Assembly (NCBI GenBank): GCA_007922305.1
Contig: ML677343.1
Location: forward strand, 32,887,573-32,951,572
DNA from: Dermatemys mawii
Lineage: Eukaryota > Chordata > Testudines > Dermatemydidae
Length of the DNA stretch: 64,000 bases
Reading direction: 5' to 3'
Of this stretch, positions 44,243 through 57,047 are shown piece after piece. Numbering within the stretch: position 1 is the first letter of the stretch; every line of letters starts with the position of its first letter. The notes beneath the pieces were generated by a model, which saw only the letters and a program-made list of their open reading frames with translations, ran no database searches and was not told the DNA's origin. A program made the position numbers and the translations under genes.

Positions 44243-47200
44243 CTTCACAACCACAAGATGTGAATATGGCAAAAAACCAAACTTTTACTACTCTTCTGTA
44301 CTGAAATTAAATAGAGACTGTTTGTATCACTTAAGTCAGATAGTTAAGATCTGAAAGAGAGGTGGCTGACTAGTTCCAACAGCTAGTGAGATGGTGATGT
44401 GCTACAGACTGATGACACTGGGTAAAAAGGATTAAACAATGAGATGTTATTTTATAACTACATCAGAGACATAGAACTTCAGTCATGACAAATTGTGCTT
44501 GAGAAAAATGAACATAGGAGTCAAAACTTGTAAGAATTTCCAAGAATTCTGAATCTGACAGTCTCTTAACACTAAACACGCATGACTTCTTTTCTATATT
44601 GGTGTGGGAGAACCAGATGCTTAAATCCTGCTTCAAAGAGCTCACAGCAACCCTACAACAAGCCAGAGTCAGGAGAGAAAGACAAATTGACAGGAAGCCT
44701 TTCACCCTCAAACTAAGGACTTATAATGAATGGATTTAAAAAGTGAAGACCAAGATCATGTGTCCCTCTAAACTGCTAATCAGCAAATAAAATCCCAATT
44801 TATGCAAAATGAATCAACAAGGTCTCAGAAAGTACAGTAACTATTATAGAAAAATTCAACCAGTGGATTCATCAACCCTAACAATTAGCCTGTTAAATAT
44901 TTCAGTCACATTTTCTATAACATATCTGAAAATGGGTCTGTGCCATCTACACTGGCAGGTAAACCAGTCTTCAGCACTCATTCTGGGAAAACTTATTGCT
45001 GACAATCACTGTTAGGCACATATCAATTTTACATGTGAACAGCATGTGCAGGGCCAATAGTAATTTCTTAATTCCATGAGTGCCTCATGGAAAGTAAACC
45101 CAAAAAAGTAAACAATTTTCATTATATATGTTTTTTTAATTGAAAATTCTTATGTCACATCACAAGCATTTTCACGGCTCTATCTCACTACACTCATCTT
45201 TGGTAAGGGTCTGGTAAGTCTAAAATAATACTTGTGTCAATGCTGCTTGCTATCTTTTTAAAAAGAACTCTCAGGCAGCTATGTATGATCCAATATATAA
45301 ATTGCACTTAACTGTGGAATCAATGGACATGCAGATACTTCACCAGCAGCTGTCAAGCTACCTAAATGTACTGAGATTTTCCCAATTATTGAAGTAACTG
45401 AAAACTGGAATATACAAAGCATCCCACTTTCTGTGACAAACAGCCTGGAAGGCTGTAAATGGAGAGAACTCTCGGATTTTCAGAAATAAAGACTACTTTG
45501 ATTTACTAGTTTTAAGGAGCTTTATAAACAGGCATGATATTCTTGGTCTCAAGCTGCTGTGTTTTTAAGTCCTATCTGTATTTTTTTCATTAGATTTATG
45601 TCAAAGTTAAAAGGTGTCTATCCAGTTCTCTTTAACGCCACATAAAAATAAATAAACCTTACAGCTTCCTCAAAAAACAGAAAAGAAACCCTCCCCCCTC
45701 AAGCCACAGAACCCTACCTTCTGTTCACTTCTCCTACCCCAAAAGCACAAAAGGGATGATTATTTTATCTGAGGTAGAGCTCCAATGAACAAGGTATGGG
45801 TATTTAGGCTGTCCTACATCAAGTCAAACTAAATCCAATGAGTTTTGTTGAAATATTTTACTTGGACTTGCTACTTTACATTTGTTAACACGCATTTATC
45901 ATACAATTTATGCAGATCTGACAAACCATGAATCAGATATAATGACACTCGAGATTGTTGAAGGGTCCTACAAAATGTCAGAAAGTTGTTGCTGCGCTAA
46001 AATTCACAAATATAGTTTCAGATTTTCTTTTTGAAAATGTTTGTACACATCTACCTTTAATTTCTATTGTAAGATTCCAGCAGTCCATACAAAACTGAGA
46101 TTATTCCTTTCAGAAGGTCAAGAAACATAAGAAAATCATTCACAGAATACACATTAAATTAATATTTCCAGAAGAAAGTTACCAGCACTATCATAAGCAT
46201 TTGTGTATTCAAGAGACAAGGCAGTATCTATGAATGTTGGATTGGTTTAAAATATGATCTTTTGTAAACTACTGCAACAATGTAAATAACTGAACTTTTC
46301 AAAATTACAAAAGAACTCAACTTCATTATTTTTATCCATTGGCTGGTTTCTCTAAACCAAAAATTGTAAATTCTCTATCCATATGAAAACATCAGAATTA
46401 CTAATCCGTAAAGTTACATAACCCCTCATTGCTCTACCCTAGAAAAATCTGTGAAAGCAGTCTGAAAAGTACTTGGTGGGTTAAAAAAAAAAAAAAATAA
46501 AAATAAAAAAAATAAAAAAAAAAATAGATGTGTCAGAATAGTTCCAGCACTTAGAACAAGCTGACAGCTTTGCACCACTTATTTTGTAGCTTTTTTTCCT
46601 GTTGGATGTGAGGTGGCAGAAAGAAGTGAGGCAAACCTGAATAGTTTCTATTGTACTTAAGATGCTTTCTACTCTATGTGCACAATTAAAATTTTATAGA
46701 AGTACACAAGTATGTTTTCTTCCTTAACTGTTCCTTCACCCTGGATCATCCTTTTGGCTTGCATGATTAGTGGAAAAGTTAAAATATAGTTCCTGCAATT
46801 TCCTTTGCCAGCCTTGCACTATAAACTATAATTTGCCCTTCTGAGCTAGAAAACAAGATAAGATTTGTTCTGTCACTATAGTGTACATGTAATTTTCTGT
46901 TTGATTCATTTTGCATAAGTAACAAACCACAATTGGTTCTCAGCAAGCACCTCCATCTTCCTAAAGCTAAACATAATCCAAGTCCATTCACAGGTTCCTG
47001 AAAGAGAAACAGAGGAACCAGCACAAACTACACTGGGGAAAAAAATCTTCCTTTTTAGCAGCATTACTTACTCCAACAGAACATCACTTACCTAGCTAGG
47101 AAATAAAAAGAAAGCTTTTAGGGGACAGAATAGTTATGATCTACTGGAGCTTGAGACAAAAAATCTAGGAAGTCACAAACCTACTAGCTTTTGGCCCTGG

Positions 47201-47574
47201 CACCTTAAATAATCCCCTAGGATCTTTCTTGTCATTTTTCCTTTAAGGACTCCAAAGGCAGACATCAGTACGCTAATGTTTCTGACCTTTAGAGCTTTGT
47301 CAAATCTCTTCCAAAGAACATCCGTAATCAAGCATATACAGAGTATTAAGAGGAGAAATCAGCGTAAGTACAATATTATGTTCAAGAAATAGTGGATTTC
47401 CTTGCTTTAAAGCTGCATTTTATTAGCAGGCATTCAGTTCTGTTGCCCAACAAGAATACAAACATGCATCTTTAGCACAGTAGGAAGTGCTTCTGATGTA
47501 ATACGTCAACTCATCAGAGGCAACAATATCACCTCAGCCTATATCTGAATCAGTTCCCAACGCAGATCTATATC
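44243..47574. other. unassigned DNA with an A-rich tract
   Basis: An A-rich tract lies at 46,483-46,525. At 46,997 (minus) there is an excellent acceptor (CTCTGTTTCTCTTTCAG) followed by an open frame of over 65 codons, but no convincing donor, so I do not call an exon. Confidence 0.4.
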
Positions 47575-47830
47575 TGATGCCTGGATCTACACTTAACACT
47601 TGGAACAACCAAGCTACGTGGCCACGGGTTGTGAAAAATTCACACTCAAGCATTGTTAAGTCAACCTATACTCCAGTGTAGGCACCACTCTAGTCAATGA
47701 AAAAATTCTTCAGCCAACCTAGTTCTTAGATGGGTAGATTAACTACAGGGACAAAAAAAATGTTGGAGCAAATGTCTACCTCACAGCACTACAGCAGCAC
47801 AACTGCAGTGCTGTAGAGGAAAGAAGCACT
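47575..47830 (+). mobile_element. Harbinger-type MITE, degenerate
   Basis: Begins GGATCTACACTTAACACTTG and has GTGAAAAATTCACACTCAAG and GGGTAGATTAACTACAGGG, paralleling the elements at 7,246 and 40,895. The right end and target duplication are unclear. Confidence 0.45.
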
Positions 47831-48169
47831 GAGCATCAAAACTTCTGGTGTTCCCAGGCTAATTTTGATTCATAATGCCTTCAAGCTACTTCTCTTGTCA
47901 ATTAAGCATGTTGTCTCTTGAGCCATTATGGAATTCTGCAATGCCATTTTCAGTGATTCGTTTCAAAGTATAACTGTTCTAAAAGGGAGACTTGGAACTT
48001 GCATATAGAGAAGGGGGAAAAGTAGGTTCCACATCTTAAACATCCCCCTGAATCACACCGGAATCAGCACCCAGTCTCCTCTTCCAACATCCTACAGCCA
48101 CATAACTGAATATGGTACCTGAATTTCCAAATCGACCTAAATACAAAGACATACATAAAGGAACCAAGA

Positions 48170-48289
48170 ATGCAGGTCATGCTTTTAGGATGAAGCACTG
48201 TATTTTGGAAAGCAATTATTCAGAAAAGGACTTAGTGGCATTATGGATAACCAACTGAACAGGAGCTCACAGTCCACTGTGGTGATTAA
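48170..48289 (+). mobile_element. CR1 fragment, left of the insertion
   Basis: AGAAAAGGACTTAGTGGCAT and GGATAACCAACTGAACAGGA are CR1 tail phrases that recur at 27,950-28,010. The fragment breaks off at the TAA where the Harbinger-type MITE begins and resumes at 48,971. Confidence 0.7.
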
Positions 48290-48967
48290 GGGCATGGTTA
48301 CACTTACAGCTTTATAGTGGTTTTGGTTATATCTGTCCTCGTATACAGCTATAGGGATAGCACTATAGTGTGTCCACACTGAGACCCACCAGCGGTATAG
48401 CGTGGCCACATTTGCGGCACTTGCAGCGGCACGGGGAGTGGTGCATTATGGGCAGCTATCCCAGCATTCAGCTGGGTGCAACATGCTTTTCAAACGAGGG
48501 GAGTGAGGGGGAATGTGTTGTGTGTATTTAGAGGGAGAGAGTTCATCCTTCTGAGAGCCTGTCAGTAAGTGTCCTATGACAGAGAAGACTAGCAGGCTTT
48601 GTATTTCACATAGGCTCCCTTCGTAAACATTTGCATTGCTTATCTGCCCAGTTAAGAGAGAAACTCTGAAAACATACTTCTGCATTCCTCCAGCCGAGTT
48701 CAAAACAAAGGGAAGAGATGTCAATTGCCTTAGATGGTTCCAAACATCTCAAGAGATCGTTTGTAGCGGCAGTGGGTGTCCATATTCGCGCTGTAGCGCT
48801 ACAGCGGGAGCGCTACAGCCCTTATTCTCTGTGCAGAGGTGGATTACCAGTAGTACTATAAACTCAGACTTATAGCGCTCTACGTGCCTCGCCAGTGTGG
48901 ACGGGTAGGAGGTTATAGCGCTCCTGGCAACTTTATAGCGCTATAAAGTGCCAGTGTAACCAAGGCC
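48290..48967 (-). mobile_element. 678-bp Harbinger-type MITE, copy 2
   Basis: The termini GGGCATGGTTACACTTAC and GTGTAACCAAGGCC are flanked by TAA (48,287-48,289 and 48,968-48,970). It is the inverted-orientation homologue of 19,086-19,761: GGCTCCCTTCGTAAACATTT, CTCCAGCCGAGTTCAAAACA and the sub-terminal TATAGCGCTATA palindromes are all shared. It is inserted within a CR1 relic. Non-coding. Confidence 0.78.
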
Positions 48968-49320
48968 TAAGAGGTATTGTATATATAAGCAGAGAACTAT
49001 TGAGTAGAAGGAGTGTGCTGTCTATGGCATTAGTGAGACCATTACTGGAATACCGGAGACAGTTTTGGTATCAACACTTCAACAGAATATTGACAAATTG
49101 GAAAGGGCTTAGAGAAAAAAAGAGCAAAAAGCATAATCTGAGGTCAGGAAACCCACCATACAGTGAGAGACTAAAGAAGTTCAATCTGTTTAGTTTAAGA
49201 AAGAGAAGACCTGACCGTGGTCTGCAAGCCTATACAGGGAAAAGAAATCTGATAGAAGACAGTTCTTAACTCTAGCAAGAAAAGGCACAAAAAGATCCAA
49301 CAGCTGTAAACTGAACCAGG
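48968..49320 (+). mobile_element. CR1 fragment, right of the insertion
   Basis: Continues the CR1 tail after the MITE: GCATTAGTGAGACCATTACT, GGAATACCGGAGACAGTTTT, then AAGAAGTTCAATCTGTTTAG, parallel to 28,090-28,270. Diverged and non-functional. Confidence 0.72.
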
Positions 49321-49441
49321 AACACTCATTCTAGCAGTAACAAGCACAATTTTAACAGTGACTTGAGACATGGTAGATTCTCCATTTTCTGAAGTTTTTA
49401 AAATAAAAATTCCATGTCTTTCCAAAATATGTGCTCTAGTA

Positions 49442-49631
49442 CACTGGTTGTCAAAGTGGGGTGCGCGAGACCACTCCCAGGGGTGCGCAAGACCCCAGCG
49501 CCGCCGCCAATCCCACGCAGGAGACCACTGAATTCGGCAGCGGTCTATTTCGGCGGACATACCCAGGGGGGCCATGAGCTGACGCGGCTCCGCGGAAGGG
49601 GGCGGCAGCCAGAAATGATTGAGGACCGCTG
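49442..49631 (+). mobile_element. 190-bp hAT MITE
   Basis: The left end CACTGGTTGTCAAAGTGGGG and the right end ATTGAGGACCGCTG are flanked by CTCTAGTA (49,434-49,441) and CTCTAGCA (49,632-49,639), an 8-bp duplication with one mismatch. The interior is GC-rich (GCGCCGCCGCC, GCGGTCTATTTCGGCGGAC). It resembles the 7,465 element in its GGCGGACAT motif. Confidence 0.78.
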
Positions 49632-49639
49632 CTCTAGCA

Positions 49640-50613
49640 GAACCAGAACTTGAGCTTTCTCCAGAGGAAAAAAGGCATAAAACTCACCGCAGAAGTGACT
49701 GAACAACCTATTTCCCTGACCTTCAAAACAGTGATGTACAATACGCTCAATCACGTAACAAAATTGAATTATAACCATCTTACACTTACAATTAGACACA
49801 TGTAAATAAGTTTCACAACAAAAGCTTAGTAGACAAAAACTTCACAATACAGATTTTAAGCTAGTTACACAATTGCAGGGTCAGAATTCACTTTGGAGAG
49901 CGTAATTTTTTTTTAACTAATTTAAAGTTAACTGCATCATAATCTACTCACCCACAGAAATATTTCCACGCTTTTTGCCAAACTCGAGTCTCATATTTTA
50001 GAATGTCATGATAGACCATACTAATCTGATTCACAAAAAGCTAAAAAAGAATACCTCTAATGTACCAAGAGACATGAGCAAGTTTTAACAACTGCATTTT
50101 TGAAGTCTATGTTTCTGCATACAATAGTTGGCCATAAAATCAACTCAAACTATTGAGCAGGACAGACCTTAAATCAGATGTCCTAATAGATTTATATCTG
50201 GAATCTTTTCCCATTGTCTAGATGGCTGCTGAGTAGATGTCGAGATAAAAAGATATTCTTTAACTCTTCACATAAATTGAAAGCACCTACAGCTTACACA
50301 AAAGTTATGTCTTCCATTCGGAACACTGAGCAAGTTTAAACAACCCCTGCAATTGTTACAGAATTTGCTTCCCCCTGTTTTCCATTTGTGTGCCTGAGCA
50401 TTCTCCTTTTAGCAGTTTCATATTATCAAGGCCAACAAGTATAACATTATTGCACAATATCATTAATTTCAAAAAGTGAGGCTTAGAGAAAAAGCAGACT
50501 TCGCTCACATCATTCCACACAAGAAAAACCCAGCCAGAAGGACTCTCCACTTAGTTATATGGAAGAAAAGTTCTAGCTTTATTGTAGTACCAATCATCAT
50601 AAGGGCCCCAATG
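49640..50613. other. unassigned DNA
   Basis: No gene or repeat recognised. Confidence 0.35.
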
Positions 50614-50621
50614 AACTATCC

Positions 50622-50927
50622 CAGGGGTAGGCAATCTATGGCACGTGTACCAAAGGCAGCACGCAAACTGCTTTTCAGCAGCACTTACACTGCCCTGGTC
50701 CTGGCCACCGGTCCAGGGGGCTCTGCATTTTAATTTATTTTAAAATGAAGCTTCTTAAACATTTTAAAAACTTTATTTACTTTACATACAACAATAGTTA
50801 TATATTAAAGACTTATAGAAACTGACCTTCTAAAAATGTTAAAACGTATTACTGGCATGCAAAAGCTTAAATTAGAGTGAATAAATGAATACTCGGAACA
50901 CCACTTCTGAAAGGTTGCCAACCCCTG
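50622..50927 (-). mobile_element. 306-bp hAT MITE, family copy 1
   Basis: The ends CAGGGGTAGGCAATCTATGG and AAAGGTTGCCAACCCCTG are inverted repeats. The flanks AACTATCC and CGCTATGC agree at five of eight positions. The interior (AAAATGAAGCTTCTTAAACA, ACAACAATAGTTATATATTA) is the reverse-complement homologue of 63,191-63,499. Confidence 0.75.
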
Positions 50928-51335
50928 CGCTATGCCCTCTACAAACACATAAGGAAGAGACCATTCATGCTTCAAACTGCCTTATCTATCTGGATTGTAT
51001 GGCAGGGGAAACAGAAGCACAGAGAAATTAGTAATTTGCTCAAGGCCACAGCAAGCAAGCAAGCAGTACAATGGGCATTAGAACCCAGGTTCTCAGGGCC
51101 ATTTCAATACCTTATGCATTAGTACATGCAACCTCCTAGGCTATTTTAAAATAATTAATTCTCATCTGTTTTAAATTGTAAATTCACATTTATGCAAATA
51201 TGAGATGATCTTCATCCGCTGGTGGTTAAAAACTATTCCTTTGTCATCATATCTTGTTTCAGTTGGCTGACACGAAGTTTCCCAATTCAGGAAATAGAAT
51301 AATTATGGTTCAAGTAAACAACTGCAAGTATTTAC
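50928..51335. other. unassigned DNA
   Basis: Contains GCAAGCAAGCAAGCAG (51,051-51,066), a short GCAA repeat. No gene recognised. Confidence 0.35.
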
Positions 51336-51453
51336 CACAAACAACTTCCAGTTTTAAGCGTGAAATCCCTCTGATTTCTGTATTTCCATAATAGCCAACG
51401 TTGTCTTCTATATGGCTTGCATTGTAGAAAGAATCTGTGACTGAGCCATGGTA
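51336..51453 (-). CDS. candidate exon, unidentified gene
   Basis: 118 bases on the minus strand between a good acceptor (CTCCTCCTGGTGGTGCTAATCAG) and a donor (TTTGTG then GTAAATAC). The preferred frame starts on a codon boundary (YHGSVTDSFYNASHI), continues EDNVGYYGNTEIRGISRLKL and leaves one base over; a second frame is open but has an implausible Arg/Trp-rich composition. It has an N-glycosylation-type NAS. It joins in phase with the candidate at 52,511 about 1 kb upstream. I do not recognise the family. This is one of the two better candidates. Confidence 0.35.
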
Positions 51454-52510
51454 CTGATTAGCACCACCAGGAGGAGGTATCCATGACAGAGAGGAGGTAT
51501 CACGGTGTGTTTTTTAGGTATAACTAGTTAATATAAAATGCTAGCAGAGACGAGGCAATGTAGTTTTTATCTTCTGAAGTTACATAACCCAAGATGGGGA
51601 TCTAAGAGTTGACCAAGACTAGCTATATCAAGGTAAAACTACAATGTCTTTTCTCCACTAGGATGTTACATTGAGATAGCAAATCTCAAATTAGCTCCCT
51701 GTGTTAATCTCAAATTAGCTCTCTTTGTGCACTTAAGACAAAACTACACACTCATGTCACTGCCATTAGCAGCAGTAAATGTTGATACCAAAGCTATCCA
51801 ATACTATAAATTTAGTCAGGCACTGTCTGCACTAGACTTTCTCAGAACTGAAGTTCCACCAATGGGAACAACAGTAGGAAAGCTAGTTCTGACACACCAT
51901 CAGGATTTTTACCACTATGCTAAGCTACGGTAATTAACACACCGTGGTCACCTATGCCCTGTCTACACTAGCACTCTCATGGCTGCTACCACATATAAAG
52001 TGCTTTAGAAATAACCTACTAGATACATTTTGTATTGTTTTGTAGAAACTAATAAAGGAAACCATCACTTAGCACATATTTTATAAACTTAGTGCTGCTT
52101 GATTATGGTATTAGAATCTATCTGGAACTAAAACTGATATGAGTGTAGCAAGCTGTTCTGCTAATCAAGAAAATCATGCTAGGAAAAGGTAATATGAAGA
52201 TCTTCAAGAGCTCTGTTACATAGCTCGCAGGCTAGCTGCCAAACTGAAGCACATTACCTTCTTCTCCTCAAAAAACAGACACACCAAGCTACAACCAAAT
52301 GAGCATTTGTAAATCCATGACTGTAGCCCAGCAAGCCGGAGAGGACATAGGCAAAGCAAATTTTAAATTTAGTTTTGACTAGAAAATACAGAAGAGAGAA
52401 AAATTATTTGTACAGCTAGCTACAACACTATCATATGCTCAGAAACTAACTAAAAACCCTTTTGTCCGCATGTCCATACAAATTAAGAGAACTTTTCAAA
52501 CTTGACACAC
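51454..52510. other. intron-like DNA between two candidate exons
   Basis: Contains an imperfect tandem duplication of about 24 bases (ATCTCAAATTAGCTC-CT) at 51,684-51,729, a short GGAGGAGGTATC repeat near 51,470-51,500, and one GTCTACACTAGCA MITE-like scrap at 51,961. Confidence 0.35.
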
Positions 52511-52715
52511 CTGCATAGGAAAGTCTTCATAGAGTATCTTGCCTTGCAATACCATTCTCTCTCTTCTGGAGAGAATTTTAAATTCACCGTTGATTTTATG
52601 AAGCCTATCTACTGTAACAGAAACATAGTCTCTTTCAGCCCAAAACACAGACAAAACTAATATTCTCCTCTTGCCTTGCACAGATGTACCATCAACAGTA
52701 AAAGTATAAGTGTTC
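52511..52715 (-). CDS. candidate exon, unidentified gene
   Basis: 205 bases on the minus strand between a weak acceptor (TGTAGTCTGTCCTAG) and a donor (CCTATGCAG then GTGTGTCAAG). One frame is open throughout: one leading base, then NTYTFTVDGTSVQGKRRIL, VLSVFWAERDYVSVTVDRLH, KINGEFKILSRRERM and ILYEDFPMQ, ending on a codon boundary. The alternation of beta-branched and charged residues looks like a globular beta-rich domain, but I cannot assign a family. Open stretches of this size are common in the window, so the case rests on composition and phase agreement with 51,336-51,453. Confidence 0.33.
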
Positions 52716-55700
52716 CTAGGACAGACTACATCCCCTCCTTTCCAAACTATGTACTACAGAACACAGGGGTTAAGCGTAGGCTTCAAAGCAGGAGCTGGGG
52801 TAAGAAGGGTAAATAGTCACCAGAATCCAATTAACATGGCCATCAAAATGACAAGTTGTTTGGCTGTCAGACTTGAAAGCAAATTTAATTCTGAGAATTT
52901 CCCAATTATTTGACAGAAGGTTTAAAAATGGTTTTCCCCCATATGAAGAATTAGTTTTCAGTGGAGTTCCAGTCAGAGCCAAACATACTCACTTGGCCCA
53001 GTCAGGCTATTCCATTATTTTGTCTGCTTACTAAATAAATTCTTGCAAGATACTCTGTTAAATGGATCTACTTAGTGAGCTCCACATAAATTAGCTTGAG
53101 CACAGCATCTGTTAATTTATGTAAGCAACTATGTTACTGTCATTCTGTCAAGCCACCTTCTTCAAATGAATGCTTGAAAAAATTGCCTCAAGGATTGGCT
53201 AGTTAAATTGCATTCTTTATGGTCTTTTCCCCAACCTGAGCTGCCTCTCCAAGTAAACTGCCATTTATAGTCATTTCTATCCTAAACAGGAGTCATTTTT
53301 TTAAAATCAGTTTTTAAAAGACTGCCCAATTAAGCCACACTGACATCCCTTTCTTTGAAATAATGCCAAGACAGAGCAGCCACCACCACCTACATTTGCA
53401 CTGAGCTGAAGCAGTGCAAAATATTATGGTCTGCATATTTTTTACAAATACAGTATACTGGCCTATAAAAACCTCATTCTTAGTATCAGGAAACAGTTCA
53501 TCTTAACTCCAGATCAAAATTAGCTCCTTAACATTTCCCTGTCTATAAGCTGTTACTTATTTTTAATAAGTTACTTTTCTGTATAGCAAATTCTCTCAAG
53601 CATATATAACTTCTGTTTTGAACATGTCAAATTGAAGCAATTTGTGTTACTTGAAATTTTAATAAAACTAAACATTCCTCTTCTGCAGGAATTATAGCTT
53701 AAATTTTCAGAAGTGACCTTAAAAGGAGATAATTTTCAGAAAGTGCTCTCATTTGCCCTTAAAATCAGCCCCCTTTAACATCTCCCAAATTTGACAGCCA
53801 GTCACTGATGCACCCCAAATCCTGCTTACTTCTGAAAAAGACAGTCATGACATTTCAAAGAGGAAATGTGCATTGCAGACCTAACATGAGTTGAAAAGAA
53901 CAATATTGCCTATGGGTGAAGTCTTATTTTTAGACGTTTTCTAAAGCTCGGACGCTGGTTTGGGGCCACAGATTCTAATGTCACAAATTGTCTTCTGTAA
54001 TAATCGAAAAAGCATTCTTTTATCAATACTATACATTGAAAGGTATGTAAACAAGCACTGGTGCTCTGAAGTGGATCACGTTTATTAACATAGAACAGGG
54101 TTTAAAGAGGTTAGAATTTATCTAGTCTATCACAATTGAGAGAGCGCGCGTGCGCGCAGTAGGGAATTTCCACACCTCAAGTGAGTTGCTGTCATTTGGC
54201 CCAAAGAAGTGACAAAACTATTCCATATACATAACACACTGCACTACAGATATGACAGTCTAATTAACTCTTCTCCCCCATCACAGGAAAACAAAATGCT
54301 AAGAAAATGGTGGTATAGATGCATAGGAAATAAACATGACTCTACTCTAACACCACTCCCCTCCTGCCCCCACGATCTACCCTAAACTCCTTACATATAT
54401 TATCACCATTTGATTTAATGCTAACTTATGACAAAACTTAATTTTTAGAAGTACTTCAGAACAGATCCCAATCTTACAGAATTCTCATAATAAAGAACTG
54501 AAGCAGTAATTGTAACAGTTATGAATGTTTATAGTTCATTTTTAGTTTTAATGCCTTATTCTTTTTGCAACTGGACCACATCCCATTTAACATTTTCATA
54601 GGCACCCCCACACTCCCTTTCATTCTATGAGTATATCACACACAAGTTTTCTTGAACAATTGAACGAAGATGAAGATTGACTTGTGGTGTCTGGCTTTGG
54701 AAGAGAATGTTAAATTCATACTACTACATTAAAGGCGTAAGGTTTTTGCCAAAAAGTGCCTAGATCAAAAGAGATTATGAGTTTACTCAACTCCAGAACA
54801 CTGCCTTCTAGAGCAAGGGAGGACTTGCAAGCCATGGAGTTTCCCTACTGATTGACTGCATGGAGTACCGCAAGGATACATTCCTCTGTCCTTTTCAAGT
54901 ACTGTGTCAATTGATTCAAATATCAGTGGTTAAGAGGCAAACAGCAATATTTCAACTAGCCAAATGCAAAGTTAGGGATATCAGTTCTTCTGTCTCCCTG
55001 GAGTCTCCAAACATTAGGATACACAGGGAGAAAGAAGAAAAAGAGTACTTTTCCTCCAAAGTGGTGGTTTTGCTTTCATGTGAATGGTGACGTACGCAGT
55101 ACTCTCATAAGCTAGATGTGAACAGGAATGGGAAGAAAAAGCGTAGGCAGACCCAGGACAGACAGGAAGAAGAGAGAGTTTGGCAAAGTTGCTTTGTGAT
55201 AGAGCACCACGGCAAAATTCAGGAAGGCTGCGAGGTTCAGCAAGGAGGAGATAAATGGAGAACTGCAAGTAAATTCTGTACTGACCTAATTAATCTTAGT
55301 AAATATCTGTAAAGGGTTAATAGTGTGTCCTGAGCTGTACAAGGCAAAGAGTCATTACTCATTGTGAATGTCTTGTCTTTATTTTTCTGTGCATATAGCA
55401 TGCTTCGATATCTTTCAGGGGCATGTGTAATTCAGAAAAAGCCTATCATAATGATCCTAAACTGATATGTAAATCATATTAAATGAGAAGCTGCCCAATC
55501 CTACAACAACAAGAGAATAAGCACTCCCCACACCACCAATACCCTCAGGAGAAGTCCAAATAAATGTCTTGCAATGCACGCTAAAGATCATACTCCTTGC
55601 CTACTCTACTGGTTCCACCCATTGGGATTGTAGTATTGTAGGCACCTCCCAAATCAGTTCTATTTTTGCTTCTGGGTTGGCCCACTGTCCTGATAGCTCA

Positions 55701-57047
55701 AACTGTAAAATGACCTTGCTACTGCCAGCTGCAGTGGACATGCAAAATCTCCACATCTGCTTTTTTTAGGCATGAGGGTTTATTGTTGGAAGTAAATCAA
55801 ACAGAAAGATAAGAGGAGTTCAGGAGAACTGCAACTGTGGTAGAAAATAGATTGTGGCAGGAATGTCAGCAGTGAGAGGAGCAAAACAGAACCAAAATCC
55901 TATTGAGGCAGTTGTAAAATAAGACTAAAAGTGACCTGAACAAGTCCCATTTTGTTATTAGATGAAATGAAACATTTCCTCTTTCATAAGCATGATTTTC
56001 TGCTTCAGCATCACTCTGCTAGACGTTTCAAAGTGCATTGTTCTCAGAGGCAAAGGTTACTCTGGAAGGAAGATTTTTATCCAATAGCAATAACATCCAA
56101 ATGAAGACAAATGATTTATTATGAAAAAGTCAGTTTTATTAGATTGGTATAGTAAATGTTTTATCTTGCTTCTGTATTTCAGAAAGTTATAATCTTAAAT
56201 GGGACCACAATCAGAAAAGAACATTACTAGTTAAGCTATTAAATTATTAATTTAAGTAAAATTTGATGTTGCAAATTCTTATATAAAAATAAATGCTACA
56301 AAAAATCCAGAGCCATTTCAGATATCTACTCAATTCTTGTGACCAAGCTGCTACACAAAAAGAGAACTGCTTAATACTTAGGTTTCTCAAATGTACTTAA
56401 ATAATCTGGGCATTTTGCAGCTTTATGAATTAAATATATCTCCTTCAAATAATCATGATTCCCGCACTGACAACTGCAGCATGATTAACAGAGGTCCATT
56501 ATAAAAGCAACATATAACCTAGCTCTTGTTAGCAGTCAGTGTCACATTGGGCTGGGTTTCTATAGCAACCAGGGAGAAAATATAAAGCAAACTACAGTTA
56601 AATGAAAATTATTTTCCATGACAATACATGCAAATACAGGAACATTTTCAAGGCATTTCAGGACAAAATGCTTAACTATACACATATATGATAACACCAA
56701 TAAGTGAAGGGCTAAATTAAACAGCTTATGCATTAATCAGTGATTGAGTCCTGCGGTAGCATTTTCAAGTACTTATCCATTTGGAATGAAAATTTAAAGC
56801 TTTCAGATAAGAACTGAGTGGAACAAAAGTATTCAAAACTGACATACAGTCGGACAATGCCTACATCTTTTAGAAGAGGAGGATTTTTTTATAACAGGTT
56901 ACAAAGTTGCATGATTTAGGTGTTGTGATCCGTGATGGAAAGTCATGAAAATTATAGGAAGAAAACATTTTGAATTTGAGAGGTAGAGCCACTCAGAATA
57001 TTCATACAGATCTGGCTGAACTGGAATAATGATTAGTTTTAACTAGT
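52716..57047. other. unassigned AT-rich DNA
   Basis: No supported gene. An alternating purine-pyrimidine run GCGCGCGTGCGCGC lies at 54,143-54,157. The plus frame at 54,860-55,090 has no recognised domain. Confidence 0.4.

Noticed and set aside
46779..46997. Excellent acceptor followed by over 65 open codons (minus)
   Set aside because: No donor was found that ends the exon credibly. It is kept only as a possible link in the multi-exon hypothesis.
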